A stretch of 64,000 nucleotides of DNA from Halobellus rarus. Lineage in GTDB: Archaea; Halobacteriota; Halobacteria; Halobacteriales; Haloferacaceae. Positions 42,072-50,736 of this stretch are shown here, one piece after another. How positions within the stretch are numbered: position 1 is the first letter of the stretch; each line of letters begins with the position of its first letter. A model generated the notes under the pieces. That model made no database searches. It had not been told where the DNA came from and was given only the letters and a program-made list of their open reading frames with translations. The position numbers and the translations under genes were made by a program. The stretch is from positions 1-64,000 of the forward strand of contig NZ_JANHDI010000010.1 of assembly GCF_024494595.1 (NCBI RefSeq), read 5' to 3'.

Positions 42072-42095
42072 ACCGGAGAGGCGGCCGGCGGCGAC

Positions 42096-42737
42096 TTACC
42101 CGTGACGGTCCGCTTCGACGGGCGCCTGCTCGCACCACTGCCGGGCGGCGCGGGCGGCGAGACGGGCGACGCGAACCGGCTCCGGCCGACCGCCGGTGGG
42201 CGTGTACGCGCGAACGACGCGTTCGAACTCGTCGTCGACACTATCGACCGGAGCGTCGGCGTCGTCGGGGCCCGCCTCTCCGCCGTCGTCTCCGGAGTCG
42301 ACGGCCCGCACGAACAGCGTCTCGTCGTTCACGCGGAGGCGCCGTCGCGGTGGCAGCCGCTCGTAGACGGCGAGCCGAGAATCGAGCGCCTGGCCTTCGA
42401 ACTGCTCGCGAAGCGCGGGTTCCAGCCCCGGACTCGCCTCGTAGGAGAGCGCGAGCACCGGTCGGTCGGCGGCCTCGGCGATCCGGTCGAGATCGAGGAT
42501 GTTGAACCACGCGGGGGCGACACCCGAGACCAGCAGGTACTGGACGTCCTCGCGGTTCAAGCGGTCGAGAAGCGCACAGACGGCGTCGGTGGCGTCTAAC
42601 CCGCCGACGGTCGCGGTCGCGTACGCGAAACCGTCGACGACGCGGTCGGCGCGGACGACAGCCCCGCAGAGGACGGCGCGGCCGCTGTGTCCGTCGGTCG
42701 ACTCCGCGATGCCGAGCGCTCGGGTACCCGGCTTCAC
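42096..42737 (-). CDS. DUF99 (UPF0215) family protein
   Basis: A 213-residue archaeal protein of unknown function. GTRALGIAESTDG at the start, LLDRLNREDVQYLLVSGVAPAWFNILDL in the middle and a repeated short basic C-terminus (RVARLAARAARQWCE) match DUF99. The fold is related to endonuclease V, which cuts next to deaminated bases, and the neighbour is a uracil glycosylase, so a DNA-repair link is reasonable but unproven. An acidic insertion of about 20 residues (GDDGGEAGPDDADAP) lies in the second half. Confidence 0.82.
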   Translation of the reverse strand: MKPGTRALGIAESTDGHSGRAVLCGAVVRADRVVDGFAYATATVGGLDATDAVCALLDRLNREDVQYLLVSGVAPAWFNILDLDRIAEAADRPVLALSYEASPGLEPALREQFEGQALDSRLAVYERLPPRRRLRVNDETLFVRAVDSGDDGGEAGPDDADAPVDSVDDEFERVVRAYTPTGGRPEPVRVARLAARAARQWCEQAPVEADRHG

Positions 42738-42776
42738 CGGCGGCTCACCCCTCGATGAGCCGCGGCCACGTGAACG

Positions 42777-42956
42777 TTACTCCCCCTCGTCTTTGATGTC
42801 TTTGAGCCGATCCAGGAGTTCGTCGTTCGATGCCCCGATCTCGAACTCGACATCTCCCCCGTGATCCGCCTGGGAGGTCGCGACCCCGTCGTCGTCGAGG
42901 TCTGTGTCGAAGTCCTGGTTCTCTTGTTCGGACTCGTCGTAGCTCCCAAATCCCAT
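42777..42956 (-). CDS. Small acidic haloarchaeal protein (DUF5786-like)
   Basis: A 59-residue, very acidic protein beginning MGFGSYDESEQENQDF and ending ELLDRLKDIKDEGE. The N-terminus and the short C-terminal helix are conserved among haloarchaea; I recall the family as DUF5786. No catalytic motif is visible. The start at 42956 is leaderless, with a TATA-like TGATATAAAA about 25 bases upstream. It has the same direction as DUF99 but its own promoter. Confidence 0.78.
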   Translation of the reverse strand: MGFGSYDESEQENQDFDTDLDDDGVATSQADHGGDVEFEIGASNDELLDRLKDIKDEGE

Positions 42957-43376
42957 ACAGGGGAAAATAGGAGGTAGACTGATATAAAACACACGCAGGG
43001 TCGGATGGGATCGTGACGACGGAGCACCCGGAGCGGATGGGAGCGAGGCGAGGTAGCACCTGGGTTGAGGGACGCTCTCGGGGACAGCAGCGTCGCCACG
43101 AGCGGATCGGAGTCGAGTCAGGCGTGGAACGGGTGGCGAACAGTCGGCACCCCGCTCGCGACGACGCAACCGGCGGCGTCACCGCTATGAGATCCCGCGT
43201 CGAGGTGCCGAACGACCGCAGAACGACGCGGGACGAGTATCAGATCACGGGGACGCTGGTCGCTCGATCGTATATAAGCCTACGTCGGAACCGGAGTCTC
43301 GTCGAGGCGAGTCGGGGCCGTGCACTCGTCGTCCCACGGCCGAGGCTTTTTCGTCGCCGCACGGGAACGACTGCCT
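42957..43376. other. Long divergent intergenic region with a dispersed repeat (copy A)
   Basis: About 420 bases between the DUF5786-like gene and the metallo-beta-lactamase gene. From about 43,133 to 43,277 it holds one copy of a ~145-base repeat whose other copy lies, inverted, at about 53,867-54,007. The repeat ends in GCTCGATCGTATATAA, a TATA-like site 100 bases before the next start codon. Open frames crossing this region have no recognisable domain. Confidence 0.5.
43133..43277 (+). repeat. Dispersed ~145-bp repeat, copy A
   Basis: Matches the reverse complement of 53,867-54,007. Both begin GTGGCGAACAGTCGGCACC followed by CGCTCGCGACGACG, share CGCGTCGAGGTGCCGA or CGCGTCGACGTGCCGA, then CAGATCACG and CGCTCGATCG-N-ATATAA. 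Identity is about three quarters by eye with single-base indels, which argues against a conserved protein. Confidence 0.7.
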
Positions 43377-44006
43377 ATGGAAATCCACACGGTCACCGAG
43401 GGCGCGACCGAGTTCACCTGCAACGCCTACCTGCTCGACGGCGAGGACCCCGTGCTCGTCGACGCCGGGACGATGCCGGGCGTCGAGGACGTGATCGCCT
43501 CTCACGTCGACGACCTCGACGCGGTCTATCTCACTCACCAGCACCGCGATCACGTCGGCGAACTCGACGCCGTCCTCGATCGCTTCGACGCCGACCTGTA
43601 CGCCTACGGCGAACACCCGCGGCGGACGGGAGCGTTGGAAGACGGCGAGGAAGTCGAGCTGTGCGGGGAGTCCTACGAGGTGGTGTACACGCCCGGCCAC
43701 GCCGACGATCACGTCTCGCTCGTCGGGGCGGAGCGGGTGTTCAGCGGGGACGTCGTCGTCTACAACGACGGCGCGTTCGACGACGGGAGCTTCGGGCGAA
43801 CCGATCTGCCGGGACAGTCCCGAGAGGAACTCATCGACAGCCTCGAACGGATTCTGGACCGGCTTCCGGAGACGGTGTCGGCGCTGTACGCCGGCCACGG
43901 CGACGTCTACCGCGCAGATCACGACGGCGACGACTCGGTTCGCGAGGTGATAGCGCGGGCGCTCGAACGGGCCGAGCGGAGAGAACCGAAGTATCCCGAG
44001 GAGTAG
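43377..44006 (+). CDS. Metallo-beta-lactamase fold hydrolase
   Basis: A 209-residue protein with a single MBL domain. LVDAGTMPG is the first Asp loop, LTHQHRDHVGEL the HxHxDH motif, VVYTPGHADDHVSLVG the third His, and VFSGDVVVYNDG the bridging Asp. It fits the glyoxalase-II-like soluble hydrolases; the substrate is not known. The ATG at 43377 is preferred because the first strand starts immediately after. It has no operon partner; L40e converges from the other side 5 bases away. Confidence 0.87.
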   Translation: MEIHTVTEGATEFTCNAYLLDGEDPVLVDAGTMPGVEDVIASHVDDLDAVYLTHQHRDHVGELDAVLDRFDADLYAYGEHPRRTGALEDGEEVELCGESYEVVYTPGHADDHVSLVGAERVFSGDVVVYNDGAFDDGSFGRTDLPGQSREELIDSLERILDRLPETVSALYAGHGDVYRADHDGDDSVREVIARALERAERREPKYPEE

Positions 44007-44011
44007 CGAAA

Positions 44012-44161
44012 TTACGCGGCGCGGCGTTCCTTCGACTTGGGTCGAAGGTTCTTGTATCCGCACTTTCGACACGCGTCGGCGCGCTGGGGGTTGCGGGCGT
44101 TACAGCGCATACAGATCTGCTTCTCCAGCATCCGTTTCACTGCGGCTTCGTTCTTGGCCAT
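44012..44161 (-). CDS. rpl40e: 50S ribosomal protein L40e
   Basis: A 49-residue basic protein, [20 protein letters not shown]..., with the zinc-ribbon pairs CMRC and CRKC and the ending [13 protein letters not shown]40e is a zinc-binding protein of the archaeal and eukaryotic large subunit. Size and sequence match the archaeal family. It is short enough to be overlooked. Confidence 0.96.
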   Translation of the reverse strand: MAKNEAAVKRMLEKQICMRCNARNPQRADACRKCGYKNLRPKSKERRAA

Positions 44162-44275
44162 ACACGCGGGTTCCGGACGCGGAAGTATAACGCTTGCGAG
44201 ACGTGCGACTCCGGAGGAGACGCGAGAGAGAACGAGAGCGGGCGGCGTCGGGTCGATTCGAGCGGAGGGAAGCGA

Positions 44276-44554
44276 TCAGGCCCCGGCCGGCTGGACGGCC
44301 CCTCGAAGCGCGGCCTCGATGTCCTCGCGCTGAGTGAAGCCGACGAAGCGATCGACGATCTCGCCCTCCCGTTCGATCACGATCGTCGGGAGCGAGCGGA
44401 CCTGATACTGGTTCGCCACGTCCTGTTCCTCGTCGACGTCGATCTTCTCGAACTCCACGTCGCCGTAGTCGGCTTCGAGCTCTTCGAGGATCGGGTCCTG
44501 CTTCTTACACGGGCCGCACCAGTCGGCGTAGAAATCGAGTACTCGGACGGTCAT
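44276..44554 (-). CDS. Thioredoxin-fold protein
   Basis: A 92-residue thioredoxin. VRVLDFYADWCGPCKKQDPIL has the redox CGPC motif, and VRSLPTIVI the cis-Pro loop; the closing GFTQREDIEAAL helix is standard. It reduces disulfides in the cytoplasm. The start at 44554 is fixed by the family's first strand; the frame is open for almost 1 kb upstream without family-like sequence. The protein is slightly shorter than usual thioredoxins (about 105) because the first helix is missing. Confidence 0.93.
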   Translation of the reverse strand: MTVRVLDFYADWCGPCKKQDPILEELEADYGDVEFEKIDVDEEQDVANQYQVRSLPTIVIEREGEIVDRFVGFTQREDIEAALRGAVQPAGA

Positions 44555-44737
44555 CGTGTGCGTAGCGACGTTACACGGGACGTCGCATAAGCGTTTCCAC
44601 CGCCTCGGATCCCGGGATTCGGACCAGCCGACTCGATCGAGGTCGGGACCCTCCCGGTTCGATGGACGGACATCGGACGAGAGGCGGTGTCCGGATCGAT
44701 CCGAAACGTTTAGGCGAGCCAGCACCGAGAGGGGAGT

Positions 44738-44902
44738 ATGAGCAGTGGTCAGAACAGCGGCGGCCTGATGTCGAGCGCGGGGCTCGTCCGCTACTTCGAC
44801 GCCGAGGACCGAAACGCCATCCGCATCGATCCGAAGACCGTCTTCGCGTTCGGACTCCTCTTCGGCGTCGGCGTCCTCGTGCTGAACGCCGTCGCGATCT
44901 GA
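44738..44902 (+). CDS. secG: Preprotein translocase Sec61-beta/SecG-type subunit
   Basis: A 54-residue protein. An N-terminal Ser/Gly-rich region and [22 protein letters not shown] are the archaeal Sec61-beta signature, followed by one membrane helix ([20 protein letters not shown]). It is the third subunit of the SecYE translocon. Size and single C-terminal helix match the family. A TATA-like element is seen about 30 bases upstream (CGTTTAGG). Confidence 0.95.
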   Translation: MSSGQNSGGLMSSAGLVRYFDAEDRNAIRIDPKTVFAFGLLFGVGVLVLNAVAI

Positions 44903-45005
44903 GCGTTCGATCGAGACGCTACCGGACGGTCGTGTCTCGGTCGGGATCGGCGGAATCCATCCGGACAACGGACGCTTTTTGTCGATTCGACTCCGAGTCA
45001 CGCGT

Positions 45006-45602
45006 ATGGTACGAGCGGGCGTCGTCGCCGTCCAAGGCGACGTGTCAGAGCACGCCGCAGCGATCCGCCGCGCGGGCGAAGCCCACGGCGAAGACGTCGA
45101 AGTGATCGAAATCAGACAGTCGGGACTGGTTCCCGACTGTGACGTCCTGTTGCTCCCCGGCGGCGAGTCGACCGCCATCTCCCGACTCCTCGCCCGTGAG
45201 GGGATCGGCGCGGAGATCAGAGCGCACGTCGCCGCCGGGAAGCCGGTGCTGGCGACGTGTGCGGGGCTCATCGTCGCCTCCCGCGACGCCAACGACGAAC
45301 GGGTCGACACGCTCGATCTGCTGGACGTGACCGTCGACCGCAACGCGTTCGGCCGGCAGGTGGACAGCTTCGAGGCCCCGCTCGACGTCGCCGGCTTCGA
45401 CGAACCGTTCCCGGCGGTGTTCATTCGCGCGCCCGTCATCGACGAGATCGGCGAGGAGGTGGAGGTACTCGCGGAGTGGGACGGCCGACCGGTCGCCGTC
45501 CGCGACGGTCCGGTCGTCGGCACCGCGTTCCACCCGGAACTGACCGACGACAGCCGGATTCACGACCTCGCGTTCTTCGAGGACCTGGCGGTCGAAGCGT
45601 AG
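45006..45602 (+). CDS. pdxT: Pyridoxal 5'-phosphate synthase glutaminase subunit PdxT
   Basis: A 198-residue class I glutaminase. VRAGVVAVQGDVSEH and LLLPGGESTAISRL are PdxT signatures, LATCAGLIVAS holds the catalytic Cys, and TAFHPELTDD the His-Glu pair. It supplies ammonia to PdxS for vitamin B6 synthesis. pdxS is not adjacent. A perfect 10-bp inverted repeat lies inside the coding sequence (45,116-45,140), and the stop codon is the first element of a 26-bp tandem repeat. Confidence 0.96.
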   Translation: MVRAGVVAVQGDVSEHAAAIRRAGEAHGEDVEVIEIRQSGLVPDCDVLLLPGGESTAISRLLAREGIGAEIRAHVAAGKPVLATCAGLIVASRDANDERVDTLDLLDVTVDRNAFGRQVDSFEAPLDVAGFDEPFPAVFIRAPVIDEIGEEVEVLAEWDGRPVAVRDGPVVGTAFHPELTDDSRIHDLAFFEDLAVEA

Positions 45603-45660
45603 CCGGTGTCGGCACCGCTCGATCGTAGCCGGTGTCGGCACCGCCCGATCGTAGCCCGCG
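45599..45660. repeat. 26-bp tandem repeat starting at the pdxT stop codon
   Basis: GTAGCCGGTGTCGGCACCGC and the next six bases begin at 45599, again at 45625, and partially at 45651. The TAG of the first unit is the pdxT stop (45600-45602). GTCGAAGCG, the coding bases just before the stop, recurs just after the array (45,660). Confidence 0.88.
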
Positions 45661-45743
45661 TCGAAGCGATCCGTTCCCCGCGGCACCTCACGTAGCCGAG
45701 GGTTCCCCGAGGCTTTTCTACGTCAGCCGAGTCAGGTCCACGC

Positions 45744-46919
45744 GTGAGCGCGAACCGGACCGAAGTGATAGAACTGACGCGCCGCCTCGTTTCGATCCCG
45801 AGCCACGACGACGAGACGGCCGCCGGCGACGCCGTCGAGTCGTGGCTGCGCGCGGAGACCGACGCCGAGGTGACGCGCGACCGACACGGGAACGTCGTCG
45901 CGCGCCGCGGCGAGGGGACGTCGCTGGCGCTCGTCGGCCACCACGACGTCGTCGACCCCGACGGCTCACAGGTCGTCGGTCCCGCCGGGGACGACACCGC
46001 AGGACGAGCCGCCGTCGAAGGCGAGGTCGACGACGAAAGCGGACCTGCCGGGCCCGACGTCGAGTACCTCGTCGAAGAGCGCGACGGGCGGTTGTACGGC
46101 CGCGGCACGGCGGATATGAAGGGGTCGCTGGCGGCCGCGATGCTCGCCTTCCGCGACGCCGACCCCGCGGGCGAACTCGTCTTCGCGTCGTTCGTCGGCG
46201 AGGAACGGGGCGGCGTCGGCGCCCGCGCCGCCATCGACGACGGGGTCGCGCCCGACTACGCGGTCGTCGGCGAAGGCTCGACGAACTACGCCGGCGAGGA
46301 CCAGACGGACGTCGTCGTCGCACATCGCGGGCGGCGCGGCTCGACGCTCACCGCGAGCGGGACCGCGGCGCACGCAAGCGAGCCCGAAGCGGGCGAGAAC
46401 GCGGTGTACCGGGCCTGCGACGCGGTCGACGTCGTTCGGGATCTCGACGCGCCCGACGCGACGGTGCTCGGCGAACGGGTGCAGGGGAGCCTCGTGGTCA
46501 CCGAGATCGACGGCGGATCGGCGTGGAACGTCGTCCCGGAGCGCTGTACCGTGACCGTCGACGAGCGCACCGTGCCCGGCGAGCGCGCGCGCCTCGAAGC
46601 GGTCGAATCGATCGACGGGGTGGAATGGACTGTCGATCAGGACCTCCCGCCGATGGCGTGCGACGACGAGGGATTCGCCGACGCCGCGCTCGCCGCGGCG
46701 GCCGCGTCGCAGGCGGCGACGCCCGAGCAGGTGACGAAACCGCACGCGACCGACGCCGGGTGGCTCGCCGAGGCAGGGACGACGTGCGTCGTCTGCGGTG
46801 CTGCGGAGCCGGGGGAAGCCCACACGGCGAGCGAGAGCGTCTCGATCGACGCGTTGGGCCGATGTTACGAGATCTATCGGACGCTCGCAACGACGTTTCA
46901 GCGGGGTTCGAAGCCGTAG
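45744..46919 (+). CDS. M20 family metallopeptidase (ArgE/DapE type)
   Basis: A 391-residue zinc hydrolase. LALVGHHDVVDPDG, YGRGTADMKGSLAAAM and ASFVGEERGGVGA are the M20 metal-binding blocks, and HASEPEAGENAVY plus TKPHATDAGWLAEAG complete the site. The central dimerisation domain is present. The group includes acetylornithine deacetylase, succinyl-diaminopimelate desuccinylase and LysK; specificity cannot be told from context. A ~30-residue acidic insertion (around VVGPAGDDTAGRAAVEGEVD) separates the first two motifs. The start is GTG at 45744. Confidence 0.87.
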   Translation: MSANRTEVIELTRRLVSIPSHDDETAAGDAVESWLRAETDAEVTRDRHGNVVARRGEGTSLALVGHHDVVDPDGSQVVGPAGDDTAGRAAVEGEVDDESGPAGPDVEYLVEERDGRLYGRGTADMKGSLAAAMLAFRDADPAGELVFASFVGEERGGVGARAAIDDGVAPDYAVVGEGSTNYAGEDQTDVVVAHRGRRGSTLTASGTAAHASEPEAGENAVYRACDAVDVVRDLDAPDATVLGERVQGSLVVTEIDGGSAWNVVPERCTVTVDERTVPGERARLEAVESIDGVEWTVDQDLPPMACDDEGFADAALAAAAASQAATPEQVTKPHATDAGWLAEAGTTCVVCGAAEPGEAHTASESVSIDALGRCYEIYRTLATTFQRGSKP

Positions 46920-47039
46920 ATCGGCGCGCCGCCCAGTGTGTCCGACAGTCGAATCGGCGAGTGAGCGGGACAGTAGCGATTACTCCCGTGCGGGACCCGG
47001 CAATAGGACTAAATAGTGGTACGTCATACCATATCGTGT

Positions 47040-47222
47040 ATGGCCTCAGCACCGAGCTCCGACGATGCGCTGTTCGACCAGTTCCTCGACGACCGCGGTC
47101 ACGACATCGAGACAGTGGACTGGGAGACCTCGTATAACAAGAAGCAGTGTCCGGAGTGTGGTGCACTCCACGACGACGCGGCGTCCGCCTGCGGGGTCTG
47201 CGGCTGGGACCCCCGAACCTGA
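47040..47222 (+). CDS. Small zinc-finger protein, HVO_0416-like
   Basis: A 60-residue protein with an acidic N-terminal half (DDALFDQFLDDRGHDIETVDW) and a C-terminal zinc ribbon, QCPECGALHDDAASACGVCGW. I recall this as the haloarchaeal HVO_0416 family, of unknown function. A TATA-like ACTAAATAG lies about 30 bases upstream, consistent with a leaderless start. It precedes the helicase gene by 67 bases on the same strand. Confidence 0.8.
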   Translation: MASAPSSDDALFDQFLDDRGHDIETVDWETSYNKKQCPECGALHDDAASACGVCGWDPRT

Positions 47223-47289
47223 TCGGCGGCGAGCGGTCCGGCCCTTCGAAACACGTCTTTTATCAGGTCCAAGCCCGTGAACGTGTCTA

Positions 47290-49146
47290 ATGAGCGACTC
47301 GGACGCGGAAGTCACCCGATTGTTCGGTGGCCCCGGGAGCGGGAAGACGACGGCACTACTCGATCGGGTCGACGAACTGCTGGAGCGCGAGGACGTTTCG
47401 ATCCGCGACATCCTCGTCGTCTCCTACACGCGGGCGGCCGCCGCCGAGGTCCGCGAGCGCCTCGCTGAGCGACGCGATATCTCGCCGCGCGCCCTGAAGG
47501 GCAACGTCGCGACGATGCACGCGAAGGCGTACGAACTGCTGGACCTGTCGCGGAACGACGTCGTCGGCGAGAGCGACAAGAAGGAGTTCTGCGAGGAGTA
47601 CGGCGTCGAGTTCGAGGACGAGTACGGCGGTGCCGGCCGCCGGACCGCGCGTTCGACGACGATCGGGAACAAGATCATCGCGACGAGTCAGTGGCTCCAG
47701 CGCACCCGGCGGGACGTCTCCGAGTGGTACGACGTTCCCTTCCAGTGGAACGTCGAAGAGGTCCGGCTGCCGCCCGAGGTCGACCCGAACGCGCAAGAAG
47801 GAAACAAGTACACGCCGACGTGGCCCTCCGACGACGACCGGATCGACGTCCCCGAGGTCATCCGGGCCTGGCGCGGATACAAGGGCGAACACGGCCTCGT
47901 CGGATTCGCCGACATGCTCGAACGGGTGAAGGAGCGCTCGCTCGTCCCCCACGTCGACTACCTCGTCATCGACGAGTTTCAGGACATCACCACCCTCCAA
48001 TACGACGTCTACGAGGAGTGGAAGCCGCACATGGAACGCGTCCTCATCGCCGGCGACGACGACCAGGTCGTCTACGCGTGGCAGGGCGCAGATCCCAATC
48101 TACTTTTGGACGCCGACCGCGACGAGGACATCGTCCTGCCGAACTCCTATCGGCTCCCCTCGAACGTGCTCAACGTCGTGAACCAGGAGATCCGCCACAT
48201 CGACAAGCGCCAGGAGAAGGACCTCCACCCGCGGAAGGAGGGCGGCGTCGTCGAGGGCATCGAGTCGCCGTCGATGCTCGACCTGGCGCGAAACGTCCGC
48301 TACACGATCGAACAGGGCGACGACGACGAGACCGTGATGATCCTGTTCCGCGCGCGGTATCAGCTGTTCCAGTTCATCGACGAGTTCCTCCCGCTCGGGA
48401 TGCCCTTCTCGGCGCTCACGGACCAGCGGATGTGGACCGACCGGCTGACGCAGTACGTCCGCGCCGTCGAGGCGCTCGAAAACGAGGAGCCCGTCGACGG
48501 CCTCCAGGCGCGACGGCTCGCGGACATGCTGCAGGACTCGGCGTTCGGCGCGAACGACCGCGACGAACTGTTCGACCGCATCGACGAACTGCAGGAGGCG
48601 GCCGGCGTCGACGACCTAACCGACCTCAGCGTCGACCCCGACGTGATCACGGAGTTCGCGCCGTTCGCGCCCGGAACCAAGGACGCGGGCGACATGCTCC
48701 GGAAGGTGACGTCCTTCCAGCGGAAGTCGGTGGAGGCGTACTTCACCGGCGAGTACCGGGGAATGGACCCAAGCCGCGTCCGCATCGGCACGATCCACTC
48801 CGCGAAGGGTCGCGAGGCAGACCACGTCTTCGTCGCGACCGACCTGACCGAGAAGGTGGTCGAGCAGATGGCCGCCTCCGTCGAGGACGACGAGATCGAG
48901 GGCGTCGAGGAGTTCACCTCCAAGACCGATCCCGTTCCGATCCTCACCGACAACGAGCGCCGGGTGTTCTACGTCGGGATGTCCCGGGCCCGCGAGCGAC
49001 TCGTCCTCCTGGAGAACCTCGTCAGCGGCGCGCCCACGCTGCCCGTGAGCGTCCTGCTGCACAACGAGATCCGCGACGCCCCCGTCGAGGAACTCCTGGC
49101 CGAGGCGCAGGAGGGCGAGGTCCCGGCCCCCGAACCGGACGCCTGA
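47290..49146 (+). CDS. UvrD/PcrA-like superfamily 1 helicase
   Basis: A 618-residue SF1A helicase. FGGPGSGKTTALLDRV is motif I, LVIDEFQDIT motif II, AGDDDQVVYAWQGADP motif III, IHSAKGREADHVFV motif V and YVGMSRARERLVLLENL motif VI. It is shorter than bacterial UvrD because the 1B and 2B insertions are small. UvrD-like enzymes unwind DNA in repair. It is followed 6 bases later by the M24-like gene, so they may be co-transcribed. The C-terminus is an acidic tail (AEAQEGEVPAPEPDA). Confidence 0.93.
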   Translation: MSDSDAEVTRLFGGPGSGKTTALLDRVDELLEREDVSIRDILVVSYTRAAAAEVRERLAERRDISPRALKGNVATMHAKAYELLDLSRNDVVGESDKKEFCEEYGVEFEDEYGGAGRRTARSTTIGNKIIATSQWLQRTRRDVSEWYDVPFQWNVEEVRLPPEVDPNAQEGNKYTPTWPSDDDRIDVPEVIRAWRGYKGEHGLVGFADMLERVKERSLVPHVDYLVIDEFQDITTLQYDVYEEWKPHMERVLIAGDDDQVVYAWQGADPNLLLDADRDEDIVLPNSYRLPSNVLNVVNQEIRHIDKRQEKDLHPRKEGGVVEGIESPSMLDLARNVRYTIEQGDDDETVMILFRARYQLFQFIDEFLPLGMPFSALTDQRMWTDRLTQYVRAVEALENEEPVDGLQARRLADMLQDSAFGANDRDELFDRIDELQEAAGVDDLTDLSVDPDVITEFAPFAPGTKDAGDMLRKVTSFQRKSVEAYFTGEYRGMDPSRVRIGTIHSAKGREADHVFVATDLTEKVVEQMAASVEDDEIEGVEEFTSKTDPVPILTDNERRVFYVGMSRARERLVLLENLVSGAPTLPVSVLLHNEIRDAPVEELLAEAQEGEVPAPEPDA

Positions 49147-49152
49147 GCGCGC

Positions 49153-50385
49153 GTGACCGACGATCGTTCTCCGTCGGGAGCGACCGCCGGATCGCCCGCT
49201 CCTCCACCCACAACCGGCCGTTCGTTTCTCGACGACGCCGTCGCCGCGCGAGGTGCGGTCGGCTTCGTCGCCGTCGGTGACCGGTTCGATGCCGACCTCC
49301 GGTACCTGACGCGCTTCGAGGGCTCCGAGGACGACCACGCGTACGTGCGGACCCCGGACGCGGACGTGCTGTGCGCACCGCCGGGACACGTCGCGCGGGC
49401 GACTCGGCAGTTCGACGGTCGCGTCGCGAGCGATCGCCCGGGGGACCACCCCGGCGAGCGTGCCGTGGCCGCTCTCGATGCGTCGATCGCGGGAGAGTCC
49501 GAAGGCACGTCGGAATCGGGGACGGCAGACTCACAGACCGTCCTCGTCCCGCCGTCGATCCCCCACGACGCCGCCGTCTACCTCGAACGCGCCGGATACG
49601 AGTTGCGGTCGACGACCGCCGTCGCGGACGCGCGGGCGACGAAGGCCGATGGAGAGCTCGAAGCGATCCGCGCCGTCCAGCGAGCGGCGGTGGGCGGCGT
49701 CCGACGCGCCGAGCGCGTGCTCGCAGCGGCCGAAAGGGATCAAAGCGGCGGACTCCGACTGGACGACGGGGCGCTCACGGCCGAGCGCCTCCGGCGAGTC
49801 GTGAACGCCGAACTCGCACGCTGCGGCGTCGGGGACGCGGGAAATACGGTCGTCGTGGCGGGGTCGACGGGAGACGGGGGGACCGAGACAGAACCGATCG
49901 CCACCGACGAGCCGGTCCGGATCGACGTCGCCCCCCGAGGGCCACACGGCTATCACGGCTTCCGCTCGCGGACCGTCGTCGTCGACAGCGACGGCGGCTG
50001 GGAGCGCCGCGCCTACGTCGCCGTCGAGGCGGCGCTGGAGGCCGCGCTCGACGAGGTCGAGTCGGGTGCCGACGCCGACGACGTCCGGAGAGAGGCGGAC
50101 GCGGAACTGGCCGCGTTCGGATTCGATCCGACCGGCGGGGAGAGGGGCTCCGCCGAGGGCGACAGCGACCCGAGCGAGACCGGCCACGGCGTCGGCCTCT
50201 CGCGTCGCGAGCGCCCGTTCCTCCGGGCGAGCGAGACGCTCGAGGTCGGGTCGGTTCTCGCGGTCGCTCCGGGCCTGACCGATTCCGAGCACGGCTCCGT
50301 CCGGTTGGGCGACCTCGTCGTCGTGACCGAGGCGGGATACGAATTGCTGGGAGACGGAACGCGGTCGTTCACGCCGCGGGCGTGA
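49153..50385 (+). CDS. M24 (Xaa-Pro aminopeptidase-fold) protein, probably catalytically altered
   Basis: A 410-residue protein with the creatinase N-domain and pita-bread C-domain of M24. Blocks visible: IDVAPRGPHGYHGFRSRTVV, GHGVGLSRRERPF, VLAVAPGLTD and VRLGDLVVVTEAGYELL. Active members bind two metals through five residues (D, D, H, E, E). Here GYxSDxTR is GYHGFRSR, EPG is APG and RxED is RLGD, so the second Asp and both key Glu positions are changed; the His in GHGVG stays. It is likely a non-peptidase or pseudoenzyme. Low-complexity stretches (SEGTSESGTADS) mark disordered linkers. It starts with GTG, 6 bases after the helicase. Confidence 0.78.
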   Translation: MTDDRSPSGATAGSPAPPPTTGRSFLDDAVAARGAVGFVAVGDRFDADLRYLTRFEGSEDDHAYVRTPDADVLCAPPGHVARATRQFDGRVASDRPGDHPGERAVAALDASIAGESEGTSESGTADSQTVLVPPSIPHDAAVYLERAGYELRSTTAVADARATKADGELEAIRAVQRAAVGGVRRAERVLAAAERDQSGGLRLDDGALTAERLRRVVNAELARCGVGDAGNTVVVAGSTGDGGTETEPIATDEPVRIDVAPRGPHGYHGFRSRTVVVDSDGGWERRAYVAVEAALEAALDEVESGADADDVRREADAELAAFGFDPTGGERGSAEGDSDPSETGHGVGLSRRERPFLRASETLEVGSVLAVAPGLTDSEHGSVRLGDLVVVTEAGYELLGDGTRSFTPRA

Positions 50386-50407
50386 TCGACGCCGGAAGAA
50401 CGTCCGT

Positions 50408-50656
50408 TCACGACTCCTCGTCGTCCTCGGGCGTCTTCACGACCATCCCCACCGCGCGCTCGCCGAGCTGCATCGGGATGTCTGTCGGCGTCGTGAGATA
50501 GTGGGGCAGCGCGACCATCCCCACCGCGATGGCGACCGCGCCGCCGCCGATGACCGTGTCGCCCTCGAGGAGTCGGGTGAGACCGAAGATGCCCACCGGG
50601 GCGGCGAAGACGAGTGTCGCCGCCAGTTGGATCGTCCCGAGGATTCCGAGTCGCAT
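50408..50656 (-). CDS. Small haloarchaeal membrane protein
   Basis: An 82-residue protein with two hydrophobic helices (LGILGTIQLAATLVFAAPVGIFGL and VIGGGAVAIAVGMVALPHYL) and a hydrophilic tail (TDIPMQLGERAVGMVVKTPEDDEES). It is conserved-looking, but I do not assign a function. The ATG at 50656 opens directly into the first helix; an upstream ATG would add nine residues. It is tail-to-tail with the M24-like gene. Confidence 0.72.
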   Translation of the reverse strand: MRLGILGTIQLAATLVFAAPVGIFGLTRLLEGDTVIGGGAVAIAVGMVALPHYLTTPTDIPMQLGERAVGMVVKTPEDDEES

Positions 50657-50736
50657 CGTAGAGAGATAGGCGCGTCGGGACAAAAGCGTCGCGGTCGGGC
50701 GGAGGACGAACCGACGGGAAGCCTACGACGGCGACG

